Below, in pieces: positions 55,126 to 64,000 of a stretch of DNA of 64,000 bases; position 1 is the first letter of the stretch, and each line of letters opens with the position of its first letter. Source of the stretch: Methylocystis sp. H62 (GTDB lineage Bacteria; Pseudomonadota; Alphaproteobacteria; Rhizobiales; Beijerinckiaceae); NCBI RefSeq assembly GCF_015709515.1, contig NZ_JADNQZ010000055.1, positions 129,650 to 193,649 on the forward strand, written 5' to 3'. The position numbers were made by a program, and so were the translations under genes. A model generated the notes under the pieces. That model was not told the origin of the DNA, did not search any database, and saw nothing but the letters and a program-made list of their open reading frames with translations.

Positions 55126-57144
55126 ATGGCGAAGAAAGACGAAAATAAGGTCGAGAACGAAACCGTAGCGGCGACGGAGGCTTCCGACGGACCGCTTCTC
55201 GATCTCAACGACGCCGCCGTCAAGCGGATGATCAAGCTCGCGAAAAAACGCGGCTTTGTCACCTATGCCGAGCTGAACGCGGTGCTGCCGTCCGAGGAAG
55301 TGTCGTCGGATCAGATCGAGGACGTCTACGCGATGCTCTCGGAAATGGGCATCACCGTCTCTGAAGGCGACGATCCGGACGACGTCGAGGCCGAAGAACA
55401 AAGCCCCGAGGAAGAAGAACCCGAAGGCGGCGAGCTCGTCGAGACCCCGCGCGCGACCGCCGTGGCGACGCGCACGTCGGAGCCCGCCGATCGCACCGAT
55501 GACCCCGTGCGCATGTATCTGCGCGAGATGGGCTCGGTCGAACTTCTGTCGCGAGAAGGCGAAATCGCCATCGCCAAGCGCATCGAGGCCGGGCGCGAGG
55601 CGATGATCGCCGGGCTCTGCGAGAGCCCGCTGACCTTCCAGGCGATCATCATCTGGCGCGAGGAATTGGAAGCGGGCAAGGTCTTGCTGCGCGACATCAT
55701 CGATCTCGAGGCGACCTACGCCGGCCCCGAGGGCAAGGCGACGAAGACCGCTGAGCCGGCGCCCGCCGCCGCCGACCTGGCGCCGGCGACCGCGCCGCGG
55801 ACCCCGCCCGCCGGGCTGCAGGAGGACGTCCCGCCCGCCGAAGAATCTTTCGAGGAAGAAGACGACATGGAAAATTCCGTGTCGCTCTCGGCGATGGAAT
55901 TGGAACTGAAGCCGAAGGTTCTCGAAACCTTCGCGCGCATCGCCGACGCCTATAAGAAGCTGCGCCGGCTCCAGGACCAGAACGTCGAGAACAAGCTCAA
56001 GAACGAAACCCTGACGCCCGCGCAGGAGCGCAAATATAAGACGCTCAAGAAGGAAATCGTCGCCGACGTCAAATCGCTGTCGCTGAACCAGAACCGCATC
56101 GAGGCGCTGGTTGAGCAACTCTACGACATCAACAAGCGACTCATCGGCTATGAGACGAAGCTCCTGCGGCTCGCCGACAGCCACGGCGTGATGCGCGAAG
56201 ACTTCATCGACAAGTTCCACGGCTCGGAGCTCGACCCGAAGTGGGTCATGCGCGTCGCCAAGCTCGGCTCCAAGGGCTGGAGGGAGTTCGTCGCCGCCGA
56301 CAAGGATCGCATCAAGGATCTGCGCGGCGACATTCATGCGCTTGCGACCGAGACGGGACTGGAGATCTCCGAGTTCCGCAAGATCGTGCATATGGTGCAG
56401 AAGGGCGAGCGCGAAGCCCGGCAGGCGAAAAAGGAAATGGTCGAGGCGAATCTGCGTCTCGTGATCTCCATCGCCAAGAAATACACCAATCGCGGCCTGC
56501 AATTCCTCGACCTCATCCAGGAAGGCAACATCGGCCTGATGAAGGCGGTCGATAAATTCGAGTATCGCCGCGGCTATAAATTCTCGACCTATGCGACGTG
56601 GTGGATTCGTCAGGCGATCACCCGCTCGATCGCCGACCAGGCGCGCACGATCCGCATTCCGGTGCATATGATCGAGACGATCAACAAGATCGTGCGCACC
56701 TCGCGCCAGATGCTGCATGAGATCGGACGCGAGCCGACGCCCGAGGAGCTTTCCGAGAAGCTCGCCATGCCGCTCGAGAAAGTGCGCAAGGTTTTGAAAA
56801 TCGCCAAGGAGCCGATCTCGCTCGAAACGCCGATCGGCGACGAGGAGGATTCGCATCTTGGCGATTTCATCGAGGACAAAAACGCCGTGCTGCCGATCGA
56901 GGCGGCGATCCAGTCGAATCTGCGCGAGACGACGACGCGCGTCCTCTCCTCGCTGACGCCGCGCGAAGAACGCGTGCTGCGCATGCGCTTTGGCATCGGC
57001 ATGAACACCGACCACACGCTCGAAGAAGTCGGCCAGCAATTCTCGGTGACGCGCGAACGCATCCGCCAGATCGAGGCGAAGGCGCTGCGCAAGCTGAAGC
57101 ATCCGTCAAGGAGCCGGAAACTGCGGAGCTTCTTGGATAACTGA
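55126..57144 (+). CDS. rpoD: RNA polymerase primary sigma factor (sigma-70)
   Basis: A 672-residue housekeeping sigma factor. Region 1.1 ([24 protein letters not shown], residues 25-80) is followed by an acidic stretch and a non-conserved region. Regions 2-3 ([40 protein letters not shown]) and region 4 ([20 protein letters not shown]) are intact. Start ATG 55126 with GGAG upstream gives the usual MAKKDENK N-terminus; the longer frame adds 37 residues without support. dnaG lies 225 bp upstream on the same strand. Confidence 0.95.
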   Translation: MAKKDENKVENETVAATEASDGPLLDLNDAAVKRMIKLAKKRGFVTYAELNAVLPSEEVSSDQIEDVYAMLSEMGITVSEGDDPDDVEAEEQSPEEEEPEGGELVETPRATAVATRTSEPADRTDDPVRMYLREMGSVELLSREGEIAIAKRIEAGREAMIAGLCESPLTFQAIIIWREELEAGKVLLRDIIDLEATYAGPEGKATKTAEPAPAAADLAPATAPRTPPAGLQEDVPPAEESFEEEDDMENSVSLSAMELELKPKVLETFARIADAYKKLRRLQDQNVENKLKNETLTPAQERKYKTLKKEIVADVKSLSLNQNRIEALVEQLYDINKRLIGYETKLLRLADSHGVMREDFIDKFHGSELDPKWVMRVAKLGSKGWREFVAADKDRIKDLRGDIHALATETGLEISEFRKIVHMVQKGEREARQAKKEMVEANLRLVISIAKKYTNRGLQFLDLIQEGNIGLMKAVDKFEYRRGYKFSTYATWWIRQAITRSIADQARTIRIPVHMIETINKIVRTSRQMLHEIGREPTPEELSEKLAMPLEKVRKVLKIAKEPISLETPIGDEEDSHLGDFIEDKNAVLPIEAAIQSNLRETTTRVLSSLTPREERVLRMRFGIGMNTDHTLEEVGQQFSVTRERIRQIEAKALRKLKHPSRSRKLRSFLDN

Positions 57145-57169
57145 GCGACGCGCGGCGGAGAAGCGAGGG

Positions 57170-57409
57170 ATGACAAAGAAACCGGTCATTTTCACGATTT
57201 CCGCCGCATGGGATGACGCGGCTTCGGTCTGGAGCGGCCATTGCGATGAAATTCCGGCGGCAGCTGACGCTCCAACGCTCGACGAACTCTTCGCGAAGAT
57301 ATCGGCCATGACGCTCGACCTGCTGGCGGACAACCACCCCGGCGTCGACCCGGCATCGGTGTATTTGCAGATTTCCGCGCTGCGCGAGGTTGAACAGGCG
57401 GTCGCGTGA
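57170..57409 (+). CDS. HicB-like antitoxin (DUF1902)
   Basis: A 79-residue protein ([40 protein letters not shown]) of the DUF1902/HicB-like fold. It overlaps the next gene by 1 bp (TGATG), so the two are translated together. It should neutralise the HicA-like toxin that follows. It starts 25 bp after rpoD and may be partly read from the rpoD transcript. Confidence 0.78.
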   Translation: MTKKPVIFTISAAWDDAASVWSGHCDEIPAAADAPTLDELFAKISAMTLDLLADNHPGVDPASVYLQISALREVEQAVA

Positions 57410-57606
57410 TGGCGCCGCAGTTCGATCGTCCCTTACGCGATTTATTGCGCGCCGCAGGTTGCATCATGGTGCGCCAGGGAAGAGGAAGTCACGAAATCTG
57501 GCATAGTCCCGTCACTGGACGCAATTTCGCCGTTCCCATCGGAATCCCCAGCCGCCAGACCGCAAATGCCATTTTGCGTCAGGCGGGACTGAAAAAAGCG
57601 TTTTGA
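57409..57606 (+). CDS. HicA-like mRNA interferase toxin
   Basis: A 65-residue protein from ATG 57409 (a GTG one codon earlier is possible). It has the HicA features: LRAAGCIMVRQGRGSHEIWH, where the His in GSHEIW is catalytic, and a short C-terminal helix (RQTANAILRQAGL). HicA toxins cut mRNA in the cell when not bound by HicB. The antitoxin gene precedes it with a 1-bp overlap. Confidence 0.82.
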   Translation: MAPQFDRPLRDLLRAAGCIMVRQGRGSHEIWHSPVTGRNFAVPIGIPSRQTANAILRQAGLKKAF

Positions 57607-57766
57607 ACGATCACGCTGAGCCGGTCTTCATTTCATACGGAGGCGATTGCGCAGACCAAGGCCGAACCTGCCTGCTTCAAGATGCTGCTTAGGGTTCTAT
57701 CGAGGGCTTGCCCGCCACGGCCGTTCGGGTTTCACGGAATTCCAAGGCAGTGCTATCGTAGCCTCT

Positions 57767-58384
57767 ATGAACCCGCATCTCCGCCCGAGCGATCTCCCGC
57801 TCTCTACCCAGGCCGCCGAAGGCATGCCTCGGCGCTGCTGGACCGTCGCGGAAATCGAGGAAATGGTCCGCGTCGGCATTATCGACGAAGACGAACGGTT
57901 CGAACTGATCGGCGGGGAGGTCGTGCCCATGTCGCCCAAAGGGGCCCGACATGAATGGATTAAAGGCGAACTCAATAGATTTATGCAGCGAGCGGCGCCC
58001 GAGCATGTGGCGATCATTCCAGAGACGACGCTTCGGCTCGACGCCCGCACTTTCGTCGAGCCCGATTTCTGTGTCTTTCGTCGCGATCTCGACCTTAAGG
58101 CGCTCGACGGCCCCGCCGTCTTGCTTGCGATCGAGGTCGCGGATTCGAGTCTCAATTACGACAAGGGCCGCAAGATCGGCATTTATGCGGCGTATGGCGT
58201 TCGTGAAGTGTGGGTCGTTGACGCTCTTCGCGCGACGATCTGGGTCCATCGAAGGTTGGGCGCCAACGGCTACGCCGAGATCGCAGAACTTTCCTCAAGC
58301 GAGCTTGCGACGCCGGTGCTCGCGCCAGAACTTGCCCTGCGCCTGTCGGACCTCGGCATAGGGCCGGCGGCAGAGCAGGCCTAA
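57767..58384 (+). CDS. Uma2-family endonuclease (DUF820)
   Basis: A 205-residue PD-(D/E)XK-like protein. Features: WTVAEIEEMVRVGIIDEDER..LIGGEVVPM, FVEPDFCVFRRDLD (Asp), LLAIEVADSSLNYDKGRKIG (ExV..K) and VREVWVVDALRATIWVHR, all typical of Uma2/DUF820. Start ATG 57767 is preferred to the longer frame, which adds 40 unrelated residues. Its 3' end overlaps the convergent MFS gene by 4 bp. Cellular role is unknown. Confidence 0.85.
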   Translation: MNPHLRPSDLPLSTQAAEGMPRRCWTVAEIEEMVRVGIIDEDERFELIGGEVVPMSPKGARHEWIKGELNRFMQRAAPEHVAIIPETTLRLDARTFVEPDFCVFRRDLDLKALDGPAVLLAIEVADSSLNYDKGRKIGIYAAYGVREVWVVDALRATIWVHRRLGANGYAEIAELSSSELATPVLAPELALRLSDLGIGPAAEQA

Positions 58385-59691
58385 CTTTCTTCTCGCTCGA
58401 TCCGCGAATTTTTCTTCGTATCCGGCATCGTCGCATAGACGAGGAGAGAGACGAAGATCGCGGCGCTCGCATAATAAAAAAACCAGCTCTCATGGCCCTG
58501 CGCCTTGAACCAGAGCGCCACATATTCCGCCGAGCCGCCAAAAACGGAAACTGTAGCAGCATAAGGCAAAGCAACGCCGGTGACGCGAATGGCGGCGGGA
58601 AAAAGCTCCGCCTTCACAACGGCGTTGATCGACGTATAGAGCGCGACGATCAGCCAGGCGCAGCAGATGAGCGCAAAGGCGATCCACGCGTCGCGCGCAG
58701 TCTGTATCGCAGTCAGCAGCGGCGCGGTGAAGATCGTTCCCAGCACGCCGAAAGCGATGAGCATCGGCCGGCGGCCGACGCGGTCCGACACCGCGCCGTA
58801 GATCGGTTGCAGACAGAGCGCGAAGAGCAGCGAGCCGGCCGCAATCCACGTCGTCTCCGTATCGCTCAATCCGACGGAGAGCTTCAAGAATTTCTGCATG
58901 TAGGTCGTATAGACATAGAAGGCGATGGTGCCGCCAAGCGTCAGTCCAACGACCGTCGCCGTCTCGCGCTTATGCGCGAGCAGCGCGCTGAGCGATCCGC
59001 GCCGCCGCTCGGCGCGCGACGCCTTGAAGGCGGGCGTCTCGGCAAGGTCGCGGCGCATATAGAGCGCCACGATCGCCAGCAGCGCGCCGAAGGCGAAAGG
59101 GATGCGCCAGCCCCAGTCACGCAGCGCCTGAGCGTCGAGCGCGACATTCTGCAAGATGAGCAGCACGCAAAGCGCCAGCAATTGGCCGGCGATCATCGTC
59201 ACATATTGAAAGCTCGAATAGAAACCGCGACGCTCGGGATGCGCCATCTCGGCGAGATAGGTCGCGCTCGATCCATATTCGCCGCCAAGACTGACGCCCT
59301 GAATGAGGCGCGCCAGGAGCAGCGTCGCGGGCGCGCCGACGCCGATCGTCGCATAGGTCGGCGCCAGAGCGATGAGGAGCGAGCCCAGACACATCAGCAG
59401 CACCGAGAGCATCAGCGCGGCGCGCCGGCCGCGCCCGTCCCCGATGCGCCCGAAGACATAGGCGCCGATCGGCCGCATCAAAAAACCTAGCGCAAAAACG
59501 CCGGAGGCCGACATCATCTGCGCGAGGGGGTCTTCGCCAGGAAAGAATGAATCGGCGAAATAAAGCGAAAAGGCCGAATAGACGTAAAAGTCGTACCATT
59601 CGACGAGATTGCCGACCGAGCCGATCAAAATCGCGCGCAGCCGCGCCGCTTCGGTCTTGATGGCGTCTATCGCGGCCGCATCTTCTTTCAT
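58381..59691 (-). CDS. MFS permease, metabolite:H+ symporter (KgtP-like)
   Basis: A 436-residue, 12-helix transporter. MHS-family motifs: GNLVEWYDFYVYSAFSLYFA near the start, RPIGAYVFGRIGDGRGRRAA (loop 2-3 signature), and RLIQGVSLGGEYGSSATYLA. The family imports carboxylates such as alpha-ketoglutarate or osmolytes like proline and betaine; which one cannot be told. It lies 7 bp downstream of the DUF1345 gene on the same strand. Confidence 0.85.
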   Translation of the reverse strand: MKEDAAAIDAIKTEAARLRAILIGSVGNLVEWYDFYVYSAFSLYFADSFFPGEDPLAQMMSASGVFALGFLMRPIGAYVFGRIGDGRGRRAALMLSVLLMCLGSLLIALAPTYATIGVGAPATLLLARLIQGVSLGGEYGSSATYLAEMAHPERRGFYSSFQYVTMIAGQLLALCVLLILQNVALDAQALRDWGWRIPFAFGALLAIVALYMRRDLAETPAFKASRAERRRGSLSALLAHKRETATVVGLTLGGTIAFYVYTTYMQKFLKLSVGLSDTETTWIAAGSLLFALCLQPIYGAVSDRVGRRPMLIAFGVLGTIFTAPLLTAIQTARDAWIAFALICCAWLIVALYTSINAVVKAELFPAAIRVTGVALPYAATVSVFGGSAEYVALWFKAQGHESWFFYYASAAIFVSLLVYATMPDTKKNSRIEREES

Positions 59692-59698
59692 ATGTCCT

Positions 59699-60415
59699 TC
59701 AGACCAGCTGGCTGGCGACGTTCACCATGAGCGCGAGAATGGTGGTGTTGTAGAAAAACGCGACGATGCCATGCGTCGCCACCATCAGTCTCATCTGCGA
59801 CGAGCAGGTTTCAATGTCGGCCGTCTGAAAGGCGACGCCGATGACGAAGGAAAAATACAGGAAGTCGATGTATTGCGGCAATCTGGTGTTAGGAAAATGC
59901 AGTCCGCCGCGCGCCGTCGGCGGTTCGTCCGGATCATGCTCCTCCTCGTAGTAAAATTCATGCGCATAATGAAAGGCGAAGGTCAGGTGCAGGAACAGCC
60001 AGGAATTCAGCACCGTGATGATGGTAAGCGCGATGGCCGCGCCCTTCTCCCAGCCTTCCATTGACTTCACCGAACCAAGTTCGACGACCACCGCTCCGAA
60101 AGAGGCGGTGGCGATCGCGGTCGTGAGCAACAGCATGACGAAGCGGCCCTCGTCGAGAATCTGGGCGCGCTCGCGAATGGTGTCGTGCGTGGCGCCGGCG
60201 ATGAGCAGGTAAACGAGCGCAAAATAGCACAGCGCGACCGCGTTCCATGCGACGAGCGCGCGCGCCACCGGCTGCATCGCCTGCGGCAGAAGCAATCCGA
60301 CGAGGAGACCGAGCGCGAGACTGAGAAAGAGCTGCGGGCGCGCGCGAACAATACGAAATGGCGCCAGGATCGCCGAGGCGCGCCGAGGGGTCTTCGACAG
60401 TCCTTGTCGGGGCAT
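59699..60415 (-). CDS. DUF1345 membrane protein
   Basis: A 238-residue protein with about six membrane helices (LFLSLALGLLVGLLLP; AVALCYFALVYLLIA; MLLLTTAIATASFGAVVV; ALTIITVLNSWLFLHLT; ...GIVAFFYNTTILALMVNVA). The conserved segment 'FHYAHEFYYEEE' and the late 'DFLYFSFVIGVAFQTAD' are hallmarks of DUF1345. Function unknown. It lies in line with a prenyl synthase gene 12 bp upstream and an MFS gene 7 bp downstream, probably one operon. Confidence 0.85.
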   Translation of the reverse strand: MPRQGLSKTPRRASAILAPFRIVRARPQLFLSLALGLLVGLLLPQAMQPVARALVAWNAVALCYFALVYLLIAGATHDTIRERAQILDEGRFVMLLLTTAIATASFGAVVVELGSVKSMEGWEKGAAIALTIITVLNSWLFLHLTFAFHYAHEFYYEEEHDPDEPPTARGGLHFPNTRLPQYIDFLYFSFVIGVAFQTADIETCSSQMRLMVATHGIVAFFYNTTILALMVNVASQLV

Positions 60416-60427
60416 CGGCGCGATTCC

Positions 60428-61360
60428 TCAGTTGCGCCGCGCGGCGACGAAACGGGCGGCCTCCGCCAGAATGTCGGTTCGCTCCCCCAGTCCTGTTTCG
60501 CGCAGCGCCGCCGTCGCTTCGGCGACCAGCGAGTCCCGTCTCGCACGCGCGGCGTCGAGACCGAGAAGACCGACAAGAGTCGCCTTGCCGCGTTCGGCGT
60601 CTTTGCCCGCGCGCTTGCCGAGCGCGGCGCTGTCGCCTTCTGCGTCAAGAATGTCGTCGGCGATTTGAAACGCGGCGCCGAGCGCTTCGCCATAGCGCGT
60701 CAGCGCATGCGCCTGCGACACAGAAGCGCCGCCGAGAATGCCTCCGGCGTCGACCGCGAAGCGCAACAGAGCGCCCGTCTTCATCGCCTGCATCTGCAAG
60801 GTTTCTTCGAGCGTGAGCGGCGTCGCCGCGGTTTCAGCGGCAAGGTCGAGCGCCTGTCCGCCGACCATGCCGCCAAGCCCCGCCGCGCGCGCCAAGGCGA
60901 GCACCAGCGCCGCGCGCACGCCGGCGTCGGGGTGCGTCTTCGGATCGGCGACGACGTCGAAGGCGTAGGTCAAGAGCCCGTCGCCCGCGAGGATCGCCGT
61001 CGCCTCGTCGAAGGCCTTATGAGTCGTCGGCCGTCCGCGGCGAAGATCGTCATCATCCATGGCCGGCAAATCGTCATGCGCAAGCGAATAGCAATGAATC
61101 ATTTCAAGCGCGCAGGCGGTGCGCAGCGCCGATTCGCCGACGACGCCAAAGAGTCGCGCGGATTCGATGACGAGAAACGGCCGCAGCCGCTTGCCGCCGC
61201 CAAGCGAGGAATAGCGCATCGCTTCGAGAAGGCGCGCGGGTCGGACGATCTCGCCGGCAAGCGGCGCAGGCGCGAGCAGCGCGTCGAGCGCAGATTCAGT
61301 GGCGTCGGCGGCGGCGTCGAGACGGCGTCGAAATTCCTCGGCGCATGCGGCTGCATCCAT
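60428..61360 (-). CDS. ispA: Polyprenyl synthetase (farnesyl/geranylgeranyl diphosphate synthase)
   Basis: A 310-residue trans-isoprenyl diphosphate synthase. The first Asp-rich motif is SLAHDDLPAMDDDDLRRGRP and the second is GAAFQIADDILDAEGD, with GGGKRLRPFL and GDGLLTYAFDV around them. The two extra residues in the first motif (DDxxxxD) are typical of bacterial FPP synthases. It makes isoprenoid chains for quinones, hopanoids or undecaprenyl phosphate. Start ATG 61360 has AAAGGA upstream; a longer frame adds 48 unlikely residues. Exact chain length is inferred from family. Confidence 0.88.
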   Translation of the reverse strand: MDAAACAEEFRRRLDAAADATESALDALLAPAPLAGEIVRPARLLEAMRYSSLGGGKRLRPFLVIESARLFGVVGESALRTACALEMIHCYSLAHDDLPAMDDDDLRRGRPTTHKAFDEATAILAGDGLLTYAFDVVADPKTHPDAGVRAALVLALARAAGLGGMVGGQALDLAAETAATPLTLEETLQMQAMKTGALLRFAVDAGGILGGASVSQAHALTRYGEALGAAFQIADDILDAEGDSAALGKRAGKDAERGKATLVGLLGLDAARARRDSLVAEATAALRETGLGERTDILAEAARFVAARRN

Positions 61361-61697
61361 GAGAGCGATGTCCTTTAAAAGCAAATGACACTGGCTGCTA
61401 GCAAATTTACGGTCCAATCCCAAGGGCGCCGTGCGCGCTCCTTTATGGCGAAAACTCGTCGCGTTTCGGGCTTTTCCTAAGCGGCCAACGCCTGAAACTC
61501 GCACGATGTTGTATTTTTGCGACAGTCATCGCAGGCCGCTTTTAATAAACTCCGCCCGACGCCAATGCGGCTTGCGGCATCCCCAAGCGGTCTTCGGCCG
61601 CGGCGTCGTACAGACTCTCGCGGCGCGCATACATCGGATTGGTCCGGCGCCGCTTCGCCTGGATGCGGACGATCCAGCCTCACCCTAGGAGAAACGC
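61361..61697. other. Divergent intergenic region
   Basis: A 337-bp gap between the prenyl synthase (minus) and a lipoprotein gene (plus), holding both promoters. A TTGCGA at about 61515 and an AT-rich TTTTAATAAA at 61541-61550 could be promoter elements for the lipoprotein. No gene is supported here. Confidence 0.4.
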
Positions 61698-61988
61698 ATG
61701 AAGAAAGTTCTGCTGCTGACGACCGCCCTGGCGGCGGCCGCGCCGCTTATGGCGTGCAATACTCCCGGTGAACGCGCAGCAGGCGGCGCCGTGATCGGCG
61801 GACTTGGCGGCGCGGGCATTGGCGCGCTAGCGTCCGGCGGACGCGCCGGGGGCACGCTCGCCGGCGCGGCGATCGGCGCGGCCAGCGGCGCCGTCGTCGG
61901 CGCGGCGACCGCTCCGCCGCAACGCTGCGCGAAATGGGGCTGGGACTATTACGGCAACCGCGTCTGCGTCGCTTTCTATAATTACTAA
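61698..61988 (+). CDS. Glycine-zipper lipoprotein
   Basis: A 96-residue protein. The signal peptide MKKVLLLTTALAAAAPLMAC ends in a lipobox, so the mature protein starts at a lipidated Cys. Residues ~28-68 are Gly/Ala repeats (GGAVIGGLGGAGIGALASGG), a glycine-zipper, and the C-terminus holds two Cys and aromatic residues. Such proteins sit in the outer membrane. AGGAG upstream of ATG 61698 supports the start, and a terminator follows at 62007. Function unknown. Confidence 0.85.
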   Translation: MKKVLLLTTALAAAAPLMACNTPGERAAGGAVIGGLGGAGIGALASGGRAGGTLAGAAIGAASGAVVGAATAPPQRCAKWGWDYYGNRVCVAFYNY

Positions 61989-62006
61989 GAGCGCGCCAAA
62001 TTTTTT

Positions 62007-62040
62007 AAACCGCAGGCCGCGTCGCCTGCGGTTTTTCTTT
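62007..62040 (+). terminator. Rho-independent terminator
   Basis: An 11-bp stem (AAACCGCAGGC 62007-62017 / GCCTGCGGTTT 62024-62034) with a 6-base loop, followed by a T-rich run. It lies 18 bp after the glycine-zipper lipoprotein gene. Confidence 0.9.
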
Positions 62041-62142
62041 TCTTCTCCGCCCGCGCGATCGCCGCGCTGCGGGCGCAACGCTTCTTGATCTTGGAGGTGA
62101 GGCCGCTAATTTGAGGCGAGCGGCGCCGCCTGGAGAGAGTTC

Positions 62143-62229
62143 ATGCCGGAAGGTTTAACGAGACTGATGATTCTAGGGGCGATCGGTTTCTTCCTCGGCG
62201 CTGCGATCGTCAGCTATTACTCCGGCTGA
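62143..62229 (+). CDS. Possible 28-residue membrane peptide
   Basis: ATG 62143 opens a 28-codon frame (MPEGLTRLMILGAIGFFLGA...) ending TGA 62229. The peptide has one hydrophobic helix (~8-25). GGAGAGAG at 62132-62139 lies a few bases before the start, which supports translation. It is below the size of normal gene calls and has no recognised family. Confidence 0.5.
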   Translation: MPEGLTRLMILGAIGFFLGAAIVSYYSG

Positions 62230-62510
62230 AGACGTTCGGTCGCCGCAAGTCGCATTCAGGACCGGTTTTGTCGCCCCGGCGACGCGCTTGCTGAATCGAC
62301 TCTGGCCTGTCTCGAAGTCGCTCCAAGCTCGACGGGCGCACTCGCCCCGGCTGCAACTGGCGACGGAAGAGCGCCGCCCGCCTTTCCACGCACTTTCTGC
62401 CCAAGCCGGCGACGACGCGCAGACGCCGGCGAGCTTGCGCGCTCATTGTTCATTAACCATGTTGAACTAAGTGATGCGTGCGGACGAGGCGCAAATCAGG
62501 AGACGTAGCG

Positions 62511-62729
62511 ATGGCGATGAGCAACAGGACCAAGATTGGTGTCGTTCTGGCGGTTGGGGTTCTCGCCGGCCTCACGTCGGGGTTGCTGTCCCTGCTGCTT
62601 TTGGCGGTAGCGGGCTTCCTGATCGCCTGGGGCCAGAATCCCAAAGCCGTTGAGGACTTTTTCGAAAGCCTTCCCTTTCGAGACTACAGCTCAAAAGCCT
62701 TCTCTCGCTTGAACTCGATCCTCTCTTAA
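62511..62729 (+). CDS. Small membrane protein
   Basis: A 72-residue protein (MAMSNRTKIGVVLAVGVLAG...) with one long or two short hydrophobic helices (~9-41) and an amphipathic C-terminus (NPKAVEDFFESLPFRDYS). AGGAGA at 62498-62503 lies 7 bases before ATG 62511, chosen over an earlier ATG in frame. No family recognised. Confidence 0.6.
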   Translation: MAMSNRTKIGVVLAVGVLAGLTSGLLSLLLLAVAGFLIAWGQNPKAVEDFFESLPFRDYSSKAFSRLNSILS

Positions 62730-62882
62730 GTTCTCCCGCCGCGCGGCGCGCCTCGCGTCGCCCTCTGCTCGACACCGCCGAAAAGCCTGCCGGATCTCTC
62801 TGGCGGGCTTTAACCGCGTGGAACCACGCCGCTTTCGGCGGCGCTCGCGTCCAGCGTCGAACTGACAGACAACTTCTTGAGA

Positions 62883-62957
<75 letters not shown>

Positions 62958-63217
62958 GCTTGACCGCCCGAAACGCATGAAATCACGTCCGACGCGCTCG
63001 GCGACTGTGTGCCACAGGGGCGCGCAAGTCGCAAGCGCACACGCGGGTCCAGCCCAAGGCTTCGAACTCGAGTTAATTTCAGCTCACACTCAGCCGTCAT
63101 GCCCGGCCTTGTGCCACGGCTGTCCGGTTCATTTATTGCTTGAATATGTACATGGCGTTGATTCTATTTGTTCCCAGAGGGTTACGAATCATCTGGACAC
63201 GGAACCGGAACAACGCC

Positions 63218-64000
63218 ATGCGCCACAAGAATATCGTTTTCCACGATCTGCTCAAACTGGTTCCCTGGAGCGTCTTCGACAAGCTTGTGAAAGAGCATGG
63301 GAGCGACGAACTCGTGCGCGGGTTCGATACGCGCCGTCAGCTCATCGCACTGCTTTATGGGCAGTTTTCCGGCGCGGAGTCGTTGCGGGCGATCGAAACG
63401 GCGATGGCGAGCCATGCGACGCGGCTCTATCACGTCGGCGGCAAGATCGCCCGCCGCTCGACTTTCGCCGACGCCAATCGCAGCCGGCCTCCGCAAGTGT
63501 TTTCCGGGCTTTTCGAGCACATGCTGGGCACGGCGACCTTGGCCAACCGCAAGATGCGTCAAGAGATGAAGGAGGTCGTGCGGCTGATCGACTCGACCAG
63601 CCTGCATCTGGCCGGCGTCGGCGCGCAATGGTCGCGATTTTCCGCCGATGTGTGCGGTGCCAAGGCGCATGTCGTCTACGATCCCGATCTCGCCCGCCCG
63701 GTTTATCCCTCGGTCACGGCGGCCAATGTCAACGACATCACGGCGCCCAAGGAGATGCCGATCGAGGCCGGCGCGACCTATGTGTTCGATCTCGGCTATT
63801 ACGATTACGGTTGGTGGGCGCGTCTCGACGCGGCGGATTGCCGGATCGTCACGCGGTTCAAAACCCATACGCCGCTGCTCGACGCGAAGGACATGCGCTT
63901 GCCGGCGGGTTCGTGCGCGCTGAGCGATCGGATCGGCTTTTTACCGAGCCGGCAGGCGAAGAACCGCATGAATCCGATGCGGGCCGCCGTGCGCGAAGTC
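63218..64000 (+). mobile_element. IS4-family transposase, 3' end outside window
   Basis: An open frame from ATG 63218 to the window edge (261 codons so far). It starts RHKNIVFHDLLKLVPWSVFD, the DUF4372-type N-terminal domain of IS4-family transposases. Further on are RRSTFADANRSRP, the first catalytic Asp in VRLIDSTSLHL and the second in YVFDLGYYDYGWW. The final Glu and the right inverted repeat lie beyond the window, so the element's left boundary cannot be fixed; it should lie in 62958-63217. It may be an intact insertion. Confidence 0.85.

Noticed and set aside
55054-57102. A 682-codon open frame antisense to rpoD (and other long antisense frames, e.g. 5374-6651 and 46267-48360)
   Set aside because: High-GC DNA gives long shadow frames; their sequences are Arg/Ala-rich, lack family features and mirror well-supported genes.
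62958-63217. Left inverted repeat of the IS4-family element
   Set aside because: Without the right end no repeat pair can be matched, so no boundary is claimed.

Overview
The window is GC-rich, densely coded chromosomal DNA from an alphaproteobacterium, most likely of the Hyphomicrobiales (Rhizobiales). The evidence is a gene-transfer-agent/phage-type tail cluster, a FeuPQ-like two-component system with a small FeuN-like partner, a NadQ-type NAD regulator, DUF3126 and DUF882 proteins, and a dnaG-rpoD pair of alphaproteobacterial type. The genus cannot be fixed from the sequence; a Methylocystis/Methylosinus-like or Beijerinckiaceae-like organism would fit.

Layout. (1) 1-9.4 kb: distal tail genes of a GTA-like or prophage cluster (tape measure, DUF2460, DUF2163, NlpC/P60, TIM-barrel tail hub). 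A tail-fibre gene follows, broken by an in-frame TGA where a Trp codon is expected. Then comes a lysis cassette: amidase, small membrane protein and an overlapping spanin-like pair. Two palindromic intergenic repeats sit inside the tail cluster. (2) 9.4-17 kb: FeuN/FeuP/FeuQ-like signalling, a tandem-duplicated DUF3126 protein, and a run of four genes (tag, HD hydrolase, tyrosine phosphatase, NadQ-like regulator). (3) 17-24 kb: a CheB-CheR-PAS-HWE kinase with its receiver, a DUF882 peptidase and malate dehydrogenase. (4) 24-36 kb: tRNA-Lys, two AI-2E-family permeases, an HD hydrolase, a patatin, an alpha/beta hydrolase, a cyclase-like protein and several small secreted proteins. (5) 36-45 kb: a locus for an Nfr-type exopolysaccharide (NfrA-like TPR/porin, WecB epimerase, NfrB-like synthase, a secreted lectin-fold protein, a hybrid kinase). 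(6) 44.9-52.7 kb: the most interesting region. It is a compact thiazole/oxazole-modified peptide (TOMM) locus with a Cys/Gly/Arg-repeat precursor, a fused E1-like/YcaO cyclodehydratase and a SagB-type dehydrogenase. It lies divergent to nikR and a TonB-dependent receptor. (7) 52.7-64 kb: a decayed BrnA antitoxin, dnaG, rpoD, a HicB/HicA pair, a Uma2 nuclease, an MFS permease, a DUF1345 protein, prenyl synthase, small membrane proteins, tRNA-Thr and the start of an IS4-family transposase cut by the window end.

Together: the RiPP locus is predicted to make a poly-thiazole(ine) peptide from a 114-residue precursor. It lacks a visible protease, exporter or immunity gene, and its neighbours suggest, but do not prove, a link to metal handling. 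The Nfr-like locus should make and export a ManNAc-type polymer. Its synthase lacks the C-terminal extension that carries c-di-GMP control in E. coli NfrB, so control must differ, perhaps through the neighbouring signalling genes.
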